Made by a program: the position numbers and the translations under genes. Below the pieces are notes generated by a model. That model searched no databases. It was not told the DNA's origin and saw nothing but the letters and a program-made list of their open reading frames with translations. Below are positions 15,440-25,430 of a stretch of 64,000 nt of DNA, piece by piece. Each line of letters starts with the position of its first letter. Positions within the stretch are counted from its first letter, which is position 1. This DNA comes from Anaerolineae bacterium (GTDB lineage Bacteria > Chloroflexota > Anaerolineae > 4572-78 > J111): contig JAKLJP010000004.1 of assembly GCA_023151115.1 (NCBI GenBank), positions 124,001 to 188,000 of the forward strand, written 5' to 3'.

Positions 15440-17306
15440 TGCAAGCATCATCTCACGTTACGCATGGGCTGGCGCCTGTGCCCAGCCCACGGGGTGATTA
15501 TTTCCTGCTGGCGCTGCGCTGGCTCATCTTTGGGGGCGTGTCTGTTATCACCCTAAGTTCTGGCCGAAGCGCCTACGAAGGCGTGGTTGACGCCGGGACG
15601 ATCGTTAGCCCCTGGCTGGCGACCCTCCTCATTGCTGCCTACTACCTTCCCGTTTCCGTGTTTGTGTGGCGGCATCGGCCGCTGGTAACCGGGCGGATGG
15701 GCGGATTGCTGTTGGCCGATGCGGTTCTGGCGACGATCATCACCGCCCTGACCGGCGGCGGCGGTAGTTTATTCTCCCTTCTCTTTGTGATCCCCATTGT
15801 TGAAGCTGGGCTGGCTTATCGCTGGCGGGTGGCCCTGGCCCTGATCGCCACGATCGGTCTGTGTTCGCTGCTGGCCTCCCTGCCGCTGTCCGGCGGGAAT
15901 GCCGGTGCGGCTGCGGTGACGGCGGTCAAGTTCTTATTCAGTTTACTGCTGGGCCTGCTGGTGACGGTGTTCAGCGAACAGATGCGCCAGGAGTATACAG
16001 TTCGGCAAGCGGCCTTGCTGGCAACGGTACGGATGGCAGTCCTGAATGAAATCTCCCTGCGCCTAGGCGAGAGCCAGTTGGAGCCGGAGCGCATTTTAAC
16101 CACCACCCTGGAAAGTACGCACGTCTTGCCGGATATCACTTTTAGCCTGGTGGTGCTGTCTGACCCCGAAGGCCATGACTGGTATGTGGCGGCTTCCACC
16201 ACCGAGCGGCATCCGGTGGGCCAGCGAGCGCCAAAAATAGATGAGGCGGGCTTTACGCCTTACTTCGGGCCAGCCGGATCGGGCACGGCGCGGCTCCAAC
16301 CAGCACTTTATCTGGCCGGAGGGGAAGCCACTCGGCCCCTGCCCGAATTTGTGGCGGACGATGAGATTACTCAACTGATTGGCGTGCCTTTGATCCTGCC
16401 GACCGGGGCGGTGATGGGCGCCATCGCCTTGGGCCGGCAGACCGACCGTCCCTTGAGCGATGATGAGCAGCTTTTCCTGCGCTCCCTGGCCCTGGAAGCC
16501 GGGCTGGCCCTGCGCAATGCCCAGCTCTATGCCCGCGAGCAGGAACAGGTGGAGCGCCTGCGCCGCTTCGAGGCGCTGCGGGCCACCTTCTTTTCGGCCA
16601 CCGCCCACGAACTCAAAACTCCGCTGACCGTGCTCAAAACCCTGGCCCCAACCCTGACCCCCCTGCTCCATCTGCCCAGCCAGACTCAAACCGAGATTAG
16701 CCAAACCTTTACCCAAAACCTGGAACGCCTGGAACTGCTAGTGACGGATATGTTGGAAAGCGTCCGTTTGGAGGCCGGGACAGTAACCCTGCACCCCCGT
16801 TCGCTTGACCTGACCAGCCGCACCCGGCGCATCCTGGAACGTTTGACCCCCTACTGGAACGCAAACAGCAAAAATTTGAGTTCCAGGCCCCGGCCCATCT
16901 GCCGCCAGTCTGGGCTGATGGCAAACGGCTCGAACAAATCCTGTCCAACCTGATTGACAATGCCACCAAATTCGCCCCGCCGGCCAGTGCCATTGAGGTC
17001 AGTTTGAGCCAGCCCTGCCCGTCTGACGGGCAGGGCCTGGTGCAGATTACTGTGGCCGATGCCGGCCCCGGCGTGCCGCTTCAGGAGCGGGGGCTGATCT
17101 TTGACCGGCTCTACAGCACGGCCGATAAGGCCCTGGCCGGGGTGGGGTTGGGCCTGTTTATTTGCCGGGAGTTGGTCCGGCTGCATGGCGGCCGCATCTG
17201 GGTGGAAGATCGGCCCGGCGGCGGCAGCCGCTTTTGTTTTACTTTACCCCTGACTTCAGAGGAGATAATTGATGAAGAAAGCCAGCCACAAAATTCTAAT
17301 CATTGA
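15436..17306 (+). pseudogene. Membrane sensor histidine kinase, frameshifted
   Basis: The N-terminal 180 residues form about six membrane helices (for example GGLLLADAVLATIITALTG). A GAF-like region (about 200-360) and a HisKA domain follow, with phosphoacceptor His391 in FFSATAHELKTPLTVLKT. The frame breaks at the five-C run 16847-16851. With six C it continues as LLERKQQKFEFQAP into the HATPase domain: QILSNLIDNATKFAP (N box), VADAGPGVP, GVGLGLFICRELV and GGGSRFCFTLPL, to 17306. It starts by a 4-nt overlap with the AI-2E gene and overlaps the regulator gene by 35 nt, so this was one operon. Confidence 0.8.
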
Positions 17307-17988
17307 CGACGAGCCGGATGTGACCCGGGCGGTAACTTTAACCATTACCGTCCAGGAACCACAGTGGCAGGTCATCAGCGCCCATCAGGGCGAGACCGGC
17401 CTGGAATTGGTGGATACCGCAGCGCCGGACCTGGTGCTGCTCGACCTGTCCATGCCGGGGATGCACGGCTTTGAGGTGCTAGAGCAAATCCGCCTCTTCA
17501 GCGACGTGCCGGTGATCATCCTGACCGTTCAGGATGACGAGTTGGACAAGGTGCGCGGCCTGGAACTGGGCGCGGATGATTATATCGTCAAACCCTTTGG
17601 CCACCTGGAGCTGCTGGCCCGCATCCGCTCGGTGTTACGCCGGGTGGAAGGCAGCCCCGGCCCGGTGGAACGTCCCTTTGTCAATGGCGAGCTGCGGCTC
17701 GATTTCAACCGGCGGCGGGTGACGGTGGGCGAGAAGGATATCCGGCTGACCAGCACCGAATTTCGGCTGTTGGAGGTGTTGGCCCGCCAGGCCGGGCGGG
17801 TGATGAGCAGCGAGGTGCTGCTGAGCCGGGTGTGGGGTCGTGATGCCAGCGATGATGTGGATTATTTGAAAGCCTTCATCTATCGCCTGCGTCAAAAAAT
17901 CGAACCTGATCCAACTCAACCCCGTTATCTGCATACCGAGCGCGGCGTTGGTTACTGGCTGGATGATAGCAAGGCTCAATCCTCGTAA
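17272..17988 (+). CDS. OmpR/KdpE-family response regulator
   Basis: A 238-residue regulator. The receiver domain has acidic residues in ILIIDDEPDVT, phosphoacceptor Asp58 in LVLLDLSMPG, and Lys in DDYIVKPFGHLELLARI. The winged-helix DNA-binding domain (LTSTEFRLLEVLARQAG, VDYLKAFIYRLRQKIE, RGVGYWL) occupies the C-terminal 100 residues. The ATG at 17272 was chosen over a TTG at 17269 because of the GAGGAGATAATT ribosome site. It is intact although its partner kinase gene is frameshifted. Confidence 0.9.
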   Translation: MKKASHKILIIDDEPDVTRAVTLTITVQEPQWQVISAHQGETGLELVDTAAPDLVLLDLSMPGMHGFEVLEQIRLFSDVPVIILTVQDDELDKVRGLELGADDYIVKPFGHLELLARIRSVLRRVEGSPGPVERPFVNGELRLDFNRRRVTVGEKDIRLTSTEFRLLEVLARQAGRVMSSEVLLSRVWGRDASDDVDYLKAFIYRLRQKIEPDPTQPRYLHTERGVGYWLDDSKAQSS

Positions 17989-18090
17989 GTCGCCGTCAAA
18001 ACAGAAGCTTGAGTTTGAGGGGATGAGATGGTTCTAACGGCGCGTCGTCTACATCGTTAGCTTGCCTCATAAATCCAAATTTCTTTCACA

Positions 18091-19268
18091 ATGATCCAAT
18101 CAGAAAACACATATCCTCTTCTGGTCCTCTGTGCGAGAGCGCAAGGCACCCAACCCAATACCATCAACTGAGACAGCAAGCAGCCAACCTGACCGATTGG
18201 AGCAACCTCCCCACCCAGACCGAAAGACACAACCTGACCCCGCTGCTCTATACCCACCTGCAAGCCGCCAATATCTCCGTGCCTGTTGCCATTCACCAGC
18301 AATTGCAAGCTCGTGCTATACAACATAGCCACGCTAACCGAGTGCACGGCTGCGTCCTGGCCGAAATTCTCACCACGTTTCAGGCTGCCGGGATTGAAAC
18401 CCTGGTCTTAAAAGGTGCGGCCCTGGCGCACCTGGTTTACCCTCAGCCCGGCCTACGCCCCATGCGCGATATGGACTTGCTGGTGAGCCAATCACAGGCG
18501 CGACTGGCCCAGGCCTTGTTAGCTGAATTAGGGTTTAAGGCTCCCCCACCCGATGACCCCCTACCTGCCAAACATCTCCTAGCTGCCAAACGCTGGGTCG
18601 AGGGCCTGCAAGTCACCGTCGAACTCCATCACAACCTGTACGCCAACGGCTCACCCGCCACCGCGTTGGAGGCCTTGCGCCCGGCGGCGCTTCCATTGAC
18701 CATTGCCGGGATGACAGCCCAGACCTTGAGTTATGAAGCGATGCTGGACCATATCTACCAACACCTGCGGACCAATCTCCTGCTTGACTCCCTCCGCCTG
18801 ATTTGGCTGGCCGACCTGGTCAGCCTGGCCGAGCGTTTTGCTGCCGAAATTGACTGGCCGCGAGTCAACCCCCACGCCCGCAACGCATTAGCGTTGTGCC
18901 ACTGGTTGACCCCGCTCTCCAAGGAACTACTCAAGACCGCCGCCCTCAACCCTGGCCGCCCGCCGAGCGGTATCGGCCAGGAATTTCAAGGCTGGCCCCG
19001 TTTCTCGCTGGCCGCCCAGCGACCCAAAGGCCATACAGCCATCCTGCGCGACAGCTTTTTCCCCGCCGAGGGATGGCTGCGCTTTTACTACGGCCTGCCT
19101 CCTGCCCCTTCGACCAAGCTCCGGATAAACCCTTCGACAAAGCTCAGAATAGGCCCAGCCTTTTGGTGGAGTCGGTGGGTGCGCCATCCGCTACACATTT
19201 TGGGCTGGGTGAGACGGTATTTTGTGGACCGGACCAAGCACAATAACCACCCAAAGGGCCGAGGCTGA
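18091..19268 (+). pseudogene. Nucleotidyltransferase-family protein (PF14907-like), frameshifted
   Basis: A reading from the ATG at 18091 (MIQSENTYPLLVLCAR) shifts frame near 18140 and continues as QLRQQAANLTDWSNL, then through the nucleotidyltransferase core VLKGAALAHLVYPQPGLRPM, where MRDMDLLVS holds the two metal-binding Asp. The C-terminal helices (LLDHIYQHLRTN-like and RDSFFPAEGWLRFYYG) match the uncharacterised nucleotidyltransferase family often found with RiPP genes. Near residue 340 a repeat of the CTTCGACAAGCTCAG type has been absorbed in frame (STKLRINPSTKLRIGP). A one-base loss would explain the early shift. Confidence 0.65.
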
Positions 19269-19582
19269 CCCACAGGGTGCTTCGCTTAAGCCATCGGCCT
19301 GAGAGAGCGAAGCCCTGGCGGGCTGAAACTTAGCTCGGAGAGCTTTGCCCTCGCTTGCGTGTGTGACGGCTTTAGCCTCACGCTCCTCCGGTTCAAAATT
19401 GAGTTTGCCAACAGAATTAAATTTGGCATTTAGCCCCTTTTGTTTTAGCATGGGCTAAGTTCTTAACCTATCTCACGGGGGAGAGATATGCCACATGCCC
19501 CACCTTACCTTCCGTGCGCCTGCCTGAATGAACCTGACCGGCTAAAGCGGGCCGTCCAAAACGCATCTCCTCATAAAACCTT

Positions 19583-19639
19583 AGACCCGAAGGGTTTGGG
19601 GCGAATGTATTTCGCCCGGCCTGCGGGTCTTTTTGTTTT
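19583..19639 (+). terminator. Terminator-like stem-loop with T run
   Basis: AGACCCG pairs with CGGGTCT, enclosing an inner hairpin GGGCGAAT/ATTTCGCCC, followed by TTTTTGTTTT. No plus-strand gene ends close by (nearest at 19268), so it may end read-through. The rest of 19269-19861 holds only short repeats. Confidence 0.5.
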
Positions 19640-19679
19640 AAACCAAGAGGCAGTTGGAACCTCCAAGTTAGCCTTGTCT

Positions 19680-19795
19680 ACGGGCGCTCGTCCGGCGATG
19701 AAGTCGCCGGACTGAAAACTGCGCCCGATCAATCGGGCTAAAGCCGGGTTCACCCGGCGCTGCCGCAGGTGTAGCCCTGGCATTCATGCCGGGGC
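19680..19795. repeat. Cluster of short palindromes with TTCA/TGAA cores
   Basis: Consecutive hairpins GTCCGGCGATGAAGTCGCCG, GCCCGATCAATCGGGC, GCCGGGTTCACCCGGC and CCTGGCATTCATGCCGGGG lie within 115 bp. A similar cluster is at 42199-42300. Confidence 0.65.
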
Positions 19796-19861
19796 GGGTC
19801 AGGTCGGCGCGATAGTTTCCAAATGCTCTCAACATAAGTAAACGCAAAGAGGAGGAACCCA

Positions 19862-20715
19862 ATGCCGCACCCTCAAAAAATCAAAACCGTCCACATCGAA
19901 AAACTGGACAATGAACTGTGCATTTACGACTGGCAGCGTTTGGAGGTGCATAACCTTAACCCCACCGCTGCCAAAGTGTGGGAGCTGTGCGACGGCCAGA
20001 CCAGCCCGGCCCAAATAGCCGAAAAGCTCCAGGGCGAATTGAATACGCCCCACGCCGAAGAACTGGTCTGGCTGACCTTGCAGCGGCTGGAAAAGGCACA
20101 CTTGCTGCAAGATAAAGTGGCCAAACCTGCCGGACACAACATTATAACCCGGCGAGAACTGCTCAAAGGGTTGGGGGTGGCCGCCGCCCTGCTGCCGTGA
20201 TCCATTCCATTGTTGCGCCGGGGCCGGTGGAGGCGCCGGCGCCGGTGGAGGCGCAGTCGCCCATAGAGCCAGAACCACCGGAACCACCGACCCGCTCGCA
20301 AACCTTCAACCTCACCGGCGCGGAGCAGCAGTTTATTGTGCCAGCGGGGGTGACTTCCGTGACCATTGAGGCGCTTGGCGCAGAAGGCGGGGGAGGTTTC
20401 CCTGCCCTTGCTCTCATCGGCGGTCGAGGAGGTTGCAGTGTAGCCACGATTGCTGTCACACCGGGCGAGGCCTTGTTTGTCTACGTTGGCGGACGTGGAG
20501 GTGATGATGACGATTCTACTAATCCTGATACCCCCGGCGTGGGTGGTTTCAACGGCGGGGGTGGGGGTGGCGTTGGCTTTATAGTTGGTGGTAGCGGCGG
20601 GGGTTACTTTGGCGGTGGCGGCGGCGGTTCGTCGTTTGCTATTCCTACGGCTACCAATGTCACGCACCAGCAGGGGGTGCAAAGTGGCAATGGGCAGGTG
20701 ATTATTAGTTGGTAG
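19862..20715 (+). pseudogene. PqqD-like domain fused to Tat-like segment and glycine-rich domain, frameshifted
   Basis: Residues 1-95 are a PqqD-type peptide-recognition domain (LNPTAAKVWELCDGQTSPAQ, LVWLTLQRLEKAHLL). Then comes a twin-arginine-like segment TRRELLKGLGVAAALLP and a stop at 20198-20200. Adding one base at CCG-TGA continues in frame as VIHSIVAPGPVEAP, then a Pro/Glu linker and a glycine-rich domain (FIVPAGVTSVTIEALGAEGG, VGGFNGGGGGGVG) to 20715. A single 284-residue protein is therefore the likely ancestor. A recognition domain ahead of an export-type signal is unusual. Neighbouring nucleotidyltransferase and HPr-kinase-like genes fit a peptide-modification setting, by inference. 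Confidence 0.6.
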
Positions 20716-20854
20716 GTGACCCGCTGAAACGCTGAAAGGCGCTGAAATCGCTGAGAAGAGCCTTTTGATGGTGGCGATGATGTCATCGTCGCCTATAGCC
20801 TATACTAACGGCTTGACTTTGCTCTGGTATCGTGTTACCTTACCCATAATAAGG

Positions 20855-20867
20855 CCTTACCGTAAGG
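20855..20867. promoter_or_regulatory. Palindromic operator-like site
   Basis: A perfect CCTTAC-C-GTAAGG palindrome 33 bp upstream of the DUF433 gene, with related CTTAC half-sites just before it (ttaccttaccc). It is placed where toxin-antitoxin operons are usually autorepressed. Confidence 0.45.
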
Positions 20868-20899
20868 TCCGATAGAGAACAATCAAAAAAGGTAACCTG

Positions 20900-21133
20900 A
20901 TGAAAGAAAGAATTGTAGTTGATCCAAACCTTCATTTTGGCAAACCCTGTGTGGCCGGCACCAGAATTACAGTGCAAAGCGTGCTTGAGTTGGTTAAAGA
21001 AGGTGTATCCTTTTCCGAAATTATTGAAGGCTACTACCCCGATTTGGACATTGAAGATATTCAGGCTTGTCTCCAGTACGCCATTGATGTGGTTGCTGTC
21101 GAAGATATTCATATCACGGCTATAGCGGCATGA
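20900..21133 (+). CDS. DUF433 antitoxin
   Basis: A 77-residue protein beginning ERIVVDPNLHFGKPCVAGTR, the signature of DUF433, followed by a winged-helix-like part (VQSVLELVKEGVSFSEIIEG, DLDIEDIQACLQYA). DUF433 proteins act as antitoxins to DUF5615 PIN-like toxins. The next gene overlaps by 4 nt (ATGA at 21130), as expected for a toxin-antitoxin operon. An AAAAAAGGTAACCTG ribosome site precedes the ATG. A palindrome upstream may be its operator. Confidence 0.85.
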   Translation: MKERIVVDPNLHFGKPCVAGTRITVQSVLELVKEGVSFSEIIEGYYPDLDIEDIQACLQYAIDVVAVEDIHITAIAA

Positions 21134-21495
21134 AGTTTCTGCTTGACCAAGATGTTTATGCCGGGACATTACGGTATCTACAACGTCTCGGTCACGATGC
21201 TATCCCCGTGGCTCAAATAGGCTTGGCGCAAGCGGCTGATAGTGACTTGCTCCAAAAAGCCCAGGAACTTGAGCGGATATTTGTCACCCGAGATAGAGAT
21301 TTTGGTGGGCTTGTTTTTGTCAGCGGATGGGGTGTAGGGGTTATTTATCTGCGGATGCTACCCTCAACCCAACAAGCGGTTCAACGGGAACTTGAGCAAG
21401 TCCTGGCCTCATATTCGGAGGAGACGCTCAGAGGGGCTTTCGTGGTGGTTGAACCGGGCAGGCATCGGTTCAGAAAAATCCCAAAGAGAAAATAA
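21130..21495 (+). CDS. DUF5615 PIN-like toxin
   Basis: A 121-residue PIN-fold nuclease. KFLLDQDVYAGTLRYL holds the first acidic residues, LERIFVTRDRDFGGL the conserved TxDxDF motif, and GVIYLRM a core strand. These toxins are expected to cleave RNA and are neutralised by DUF433 partners. All main acidic residues appear present, so the toxin could be active. The pair is inserted between the PqqD fusion and the HPr-kinase-like gene, separating a former gene group. Confidence 0.85.
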   Translation: MKFLLDQDVYAGTLRYLQRLGHDAIPVAQIGLAQAADSDLLQKAQELERIFVTRDRDFGGLVFVSGWGVGVIYLRMLPSTQQAVQRELEQVLASYSEETLRGAFVVVEPGRHRFRKIPKRK

Positions 21496-21505
21496 GAGAT
21501 TTGGT

Positions 21506-22310
21506 ATGTTGAGCCGACCCACCCTACCCCACATCACCGTCTGACAGGCCAAGCTATACCGCTTACGGCCTGCGTTTCGGCCTGCGGAGTAACAACCCAA
21601 CGGCATTGGAACAGACCGCTCCACATCTTCCCCTGGGCTGGCAGCCTGCTCCCAACGGTGATACCGGCACGGTAGACATATTATATTCCCTGCGCTTTGC
21701 CCCACCTAGTCAACGCAAAGGGCAACGCCATTACCACCTATTATATTGCGGCTCGACCCTCATCGCCCGCACCTTAGAGTTGCCCCCGCTATTGACTGCC
21801 TTTGAAAAACACGCCGAACTGCTGACCGCCTTTCGCGCCCAAGATTGCCTCTTCGTTCACGCCGGTGTGGTCGGCTGGCAGGGGCGGGCTATCCTCATTC
21901 CGGGCCGGAGCTTCACCGGCAAAACCACGCTGGTCAAAGCCTTGGTCGAGGCCGGGGCGGTGTATTACTCGGACGAATTTGCCGTGCTGGACAGAGAAGG
22001 CCGAGTCCACCCCTATCCCGTGCCGCTCTCTCTTCGCAGCCACAACGGGCAGGCGGGCCGCAAAACGCCGGTGGGGTGGGTCATCGTCACCCAGTATCAG
22101 CCGGAAGCCACGTGGCGGCCTCGCCGGTTGACGCCGGGCCAGGCCTTATTAACCTTGATGGACAACACCGTCGCCGCCCAGCGGGACCCGGCCCACTCGA
22201 TGCCGATTTTGAAGCAGGCCGTCAGCAGCGTTATCGTCCTCAAAAGCAAACGCGGCGAGGCCGGAGAAGTCGTCTCAACCCTGCTTGCCCCGTTCAACCA
22301 CGCCCGCTGA
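21506..22310 (+). pseudogene. HPr-kinase-like P-loop protein, N-terminal frameshift
   Basis: A reading from ATG 21506 (MLSRPTLPHITV) meets a stop. Removing one base near 21542 joins it to DRPSYTAYGLRF and the long frame ending at 22310, total about 268 residues. The P-loop is GRSFTGKTTLVKALV, and YYSDEFAVLD is the Asp-containing HprK-type motif that follows. It lacks the HPr-binding C-terminus of true HprK. Such short HprK-like kinases occur in lasso-peptide and related gene clusters with PqqD and nucleotidyltransferase genes, both present upstream. The function here is an inference. Confidence 0.6.
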
Positions 22311-22429
22311 TTGACCCTTTAGGGTCCGGCCCTCAGTTTTCCCCGTTCAATTCTGTGGCACACCAAGTTAGGAACAAAGAGGCTTCAAGAGAAAGTCACC
22401 TTAGCCTGGGGCAAGCTAACAAATCGTTG

Positions 22430-22760
22430 GTGTGTCCTGCAAAGTCATCGTCTGCTCGCCGGTGAAAGTCCGGTCGTGGTAAGGGTCAGGCCGCCACGTA
22501 GCAGGCAACCAGTGCTATGGGGTGACTGATGGTGCTGAAGCGTTGTAACTCCTTGAGAAAAGGAAGCAAACTCATAGCCCGTAACATAACGTGAATCGTG
22601 CAGCGTCGAAATGTTAGCCCGCAAGGGAAAAAGAGGGAGCGGAGCTTGTCAACGAAAGTGAAGGCCAGGGAAGCGGCGAAGAACCTGAACGAGCAGCCGC
22701 GAAGAACCCTCCGGCGTAGGGAGAGCGGGATGTAAGAACAGGAGACGATGGAACAGGAAA
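22430..22760 (+). ncRNA. Probable group II intron, 5' remnant
   Basis: A GTGTG 5'-type boundary at 22430 is followed by segments typical of domain I of chloroplast-like bacterial group II introns, such as CCGGTGAAAGTCCGG, TAACGTGAATCGTG, GTCGAAATGTTAGC and CAACGAAAGTGAAGGCC. No reverse-transcriptase gene and no domain V signature (CGTACGGTTC-type) follow, so the 3' part is lost. From 22760 to 23020 only a hairpin AAACGTCCC...GGGACGTTT (22761-22800) is visible. Identification is by resemblance, without a covariance-model search. Confidence 0.5.
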
Positions 22761-23020
22761 TAAACGTCCCACCCCTTTACAAAAGGGCGGGACGTTTGTC
22801 GAGCAATAATTTAAGGGTGAACGCGATTGGGCTAGCTATTCCTCGGCATAACTCACTCGACCCATACCTTTACCTCGCTGTGGGGCTAGAGAAAGAAAAC
22901 GGGCTGGAAAATCCCCGGATTGGGTGTCTGCCTGTATCTTTGGGAGCATGATAGTCCGATTGTGGGGAATGGTCAACTGAACCTGCCCGGTTCATTAAGG
23001 CAAGACATAACTGCTCAATC

Positions 23021-23137
23021 ATGTCATCCATTCGACAAGCTCAGGACAGGTTTCGACCGCAGGGAGAAATCCCAGATACCTTACTTTTACGGCTTGTGTC
23101 CTGAGGATTTCTCAACCTTCGGTCTCGAAATGACATG
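23021..23137. repeat. TGTCATTTCGA-type hairpin repeat, copy 1
   Basis: Ends ATGTCATCCATTCGA and TCGAAATGACAT form inverted arms, with GGGAGAAATCCC and GGATTTCTC inside. The left arm has also taken up a CATTCGACAAGCTCAGGACAGG repeat. Related copies are at 42022-42127, 42370-42423 and 55171-55265. Confidence 0.65.
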
Positions 23138-23268
23138 AGCCTAGTAACAGCAAAATAGGCAAACGGAACATTTGTTTGAGAGCTTGGCGACGCCACAATA
23201 TCTAGGGTATATAGTCTCCAATCTTCCTAGATGTAGTAGCTTAAGGTTGAACTCGCCTCTGGTTCAAT

Positions 23269-23297
23269 TTGAGAAACTGAAACGTGTGTGGTATAAT
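23269..23297 (+). promoter_or_regulatory. Sigma-70-type promoter of gyrB
   Basis: TTGAGA (23269-23274), 17 bases, TATAAT (23292-23297). It lies 41 bp upstream of the gyrB ATG. Confidence 0.8.
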
Positions 23298-23337
23298 ATA
23301 GTGTCATATTTTAGAAGAAGTGAGGCGCTAGATCCCC

Positions 23338-25272
23338 ATGGCTACACCAGGCTCGCACCAATATACCGCTGAAAGTATTACCGTTCTCGAAGGGCTGGAA
23401 GCTGTTCGCCGTAGGCCCGGCATGTATGTGGGCGGCACCGACATCAAAGCTTTGCATCACCTGGTTTACGAGGTGGTGGATAACTCGATTGACGAGGCGC
23501 TGGCCGGTTTTTGCACCCATATTCAGGTGATTATTCACCCCGATAACAGCGTGTCGGTGATTGATAACGGGCGTGGCATCCCGGTGGCCGAGCACCCCCA
23601 AAAGAAAATTTCATCGCTGCAATTGGTGTTGACCACCCTGCACGCCGGCGGTAAGTTTGACCGCGACAGCTACAAGGTCTCCGGCGGGCTGCACGGCGTT
23701 GGCGTGTCGGCGGTGAATGCCCTGAGCGAGTGGTTGGTGGCCGAAGTGACCCGCGAGGGCGCAGTTTGGCAGCAGCGCTATGAGCGCGGCGTACCGCAGG
23801 GGCCGGTCAAGCAGGTGGCAACTCTGCCCCCGGAGCGCGCCAACGAAAGCGGCACCAAAATTACCTTTCGCTTTGACCGGGAGATTTTCAAAGAGGTGGA
23901 CGGCTACCAGTGGAACACCCTGCTGGTCCGCTTCCGCGAGATGGCTTTTGTGACCAAAGGTATCCACATCTACTTTAAGGATGAGCGCGAAGGCCAGGAG
24001 CGCGACTACAGCTTCTATTTTGAGGGCGGCGTGACCTCCTTTGTGCGCTATCTCAACCGTAACCGCGAGGCCCTGCACGAGCCGGTCTATGTGGAAAAAG
24101 AGGTGGATCACATTGGGGTAGAGGTTTCAATTCAATACACCGACGCCTACACCGAGAGCGTCTACGCCTTTGCCAACACGATCCTGACCCCCGACGGCGG
24201 CACGCACCTGACCGGTCTGCGCGGCGCGTTGACCCGGACCATCAACGATTACGCCCGCAAAAACAGCCTGCTCAAAGACAACGACAGCAACTTTTCGGGC
24301 GAGGACACCCGCGAGGGCCTGACCGCTATTGTCTCGATCAAACACCCCGACCCCCAATTCGAGAGCCAGACCAAAGTCAAACTGATGAACGCCGAGGTCA
24401 AAACGCTGGTCGAATCGGTGGTGGGCGAGCGCTTCTCGGCCTTTTTGGAAGAGAACCCGCGCCAGGCCCGGGCCATTGTCGAAAAGTGTCTCACCTCGTC
24501 CCGTGCCCGCGATGCGGCTAAAAAAGCGCGCGATTTGGTGCTGCGCAAGAGCGCCCTGGAAAGCAGCACCCTGCCCGGCAAATTGGCCGACTGCTCCAAC
24601 CGCGACTCCGAAAGTTCCGAGCTGTACATTGTCGAGGGCGACAGCGCCGGGGGCAGCGCCAAGCAAGGGCGTGACCGCCGCTTCCAGGCCATTTTGCCCC
24701 TGCGCGGTAAAATTCTCAATACCGAGCGCGCCCGGCTGGACAAAATTTTGGGCAACAACGAGGTCAAAGCCCTGATTACCGCCCTGGGCACCGGCGTGGG
24801 CGCAGATTTTAACCTGGAAGGGCTGCGCTATGGCCGGGTCATTATCATGACCGACGCCGACGTGGACGGGGCGCACATCCGCACCTTGCTGTTAACCTTC
24901 TTTTTCCGCTATATGACCGAGTTGATCGAGCAGGGCCATCTCTTTATTGCCCAGCCGCCGCTGTACCAGATCAAGCACAAAAAAGAGACGGTCTACGTTT
25001 ACAGCGATGACGAGAAAGACGCCTATCTCAAAAAGCTCAACGGCGACACCGGCTCGGTCAATTTGCAGCGCTACAAGGGCCTGGGCGAGATGAACCCGCA
25101 GCAGTTGTGGGAGACCACCATGAACCCCGAAGTCCGTACCATCCTGCAAGTCACCGTCGAAGACGCGGCGGCGGCGGATAAAACCTTTGACATGCTGATG
25201 GGCAGTGCTGTGCCCCCGCGCAAGAAGTTTATCCAGACCCATGCCAAACAGGTACGGAATTTGGATGTGTAA
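23338..25272 (+). CDS. gyrB: DNA gyrase subunit B
   Basis: A 644-residue GyrB, the usual length for forms without a long insertion. The GHKL ATPase domain has [14 protein letters not shown] and DNGRGIPV, with the [15 protein letters not shown] loop. The transducer domain follows. The Toprim domain has [15 protein letters not shown] and [16 protein letters not shown], and the C-terminus has [19 protein letters not shown]. With GyrA it introduces negative supercoils using ATP. It has its own consensus promoter and a strong terminator, so it is probably transcribed alone. The sequence is intact, in contrast to the decayed 18-22 kb genes before it. Confidence 0.97.
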   Translation: MATPGSHQYTAESITVLEGLEAVRRRPGMYVGGTDIKALHHLVYEVVDNSIDEALAGFCTHIQVIIHPDNSVSVIDNGRGIPVAEHPQKKISSLQLVLTTLHAGGKFDRDSYKVSGGLHGVGVSAVNALSEWLVAEVTREGAVWQQRYERGVPQGPVKQVATLPPERANESGTKITFRFDREIFKEVDGYQWNTLLVRFREMAFVTKGIHIYFKDEREGQERDYSFYFEGGVTSFVRYLNRNREALHEPVYVEKEVDHIGVEVSIQYTDAYTESVYAFANTILTPDGGTHLTGLRGALTRTINDYARKNSLLKDNDSNFSGEDTREGLTAIVSIKHPDPQFESQTKVKLMNAEVKTLVESVVGERFSAFLEENPRQARAIVEKCLTSSRARDAAKKARDLVLRKSALESSTLPGKLADCSNRDSESSELYIVEGDSAGGSAKQGRDRRFQAILPLRGKILNTERARLDKILGNNEVKALITALGTGVGADFNLEGLRYGRVIIMTDADVDGAHIRTLLLTFFFRYMTELIEQGHLFIAQPPLYQIKHKKETVYVYSDDEKDAYLKKLNGDTGSVNLQRYKGLGEMNPQQLWETTMNPEVRTILQVTVEDAAAADKTFDMLMGSAVPPRKKFIQTHAKQVRNLDV

Positions 25273-25280
25273 AGCTTGCC

Positions 25281-25323
25281 AAAACAAAAGAGGCTAACCG
25301 ACAAGGTTAGCCTCTTTTGTTTT
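25281..25323 (+). terminator. Rho-independent terminator of gyrB
   Basis: A 19-bp stem (AAAACAAAAGAGGCTAACC and its complement) with a 5-base loop; the right arm is T-rich (CTCTTTTGTTTT). It begins 8 bp after the gyrB stop. Confidence 0.9.
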
Positions 25324-25430
25324 GAGCCGGTAACGGTCCTCGTAACGATTTTGAGACAGCGAGTGGCTAGACTCAGATGACCTAATTCTCTAGGTTAACA
25401 TTCATCCGCAACTTTTCAAAGGATACCTTG

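Noticed and set aside
18131..18328. Separate small gene before the nucleotidyltransferase
   Set aside because: The two other frames together rebuild the conserved N-terminus of the nucleotidyltransferase, so this reading is a by-product of the frameshift.
19488..19715. A 75-codon reading (MPHAPPYLPCACLNEPDRLK...) with a GGGGGAGAG ribosome-like site as a possible RiPP precursor
   Set aside because: Most of it runs through hairpin repeats (from 19583), and it lacks a recognisable leader/core pattern, so coding is not supported.
22748..23138. Short plus-strand readings over the intron remnant and repeat
   Set aside because: They cross structured RNA-like and repeat sequence with no domain features. 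The first (MEQEIN...) may mark the lost intron ORF start but is not a gene.
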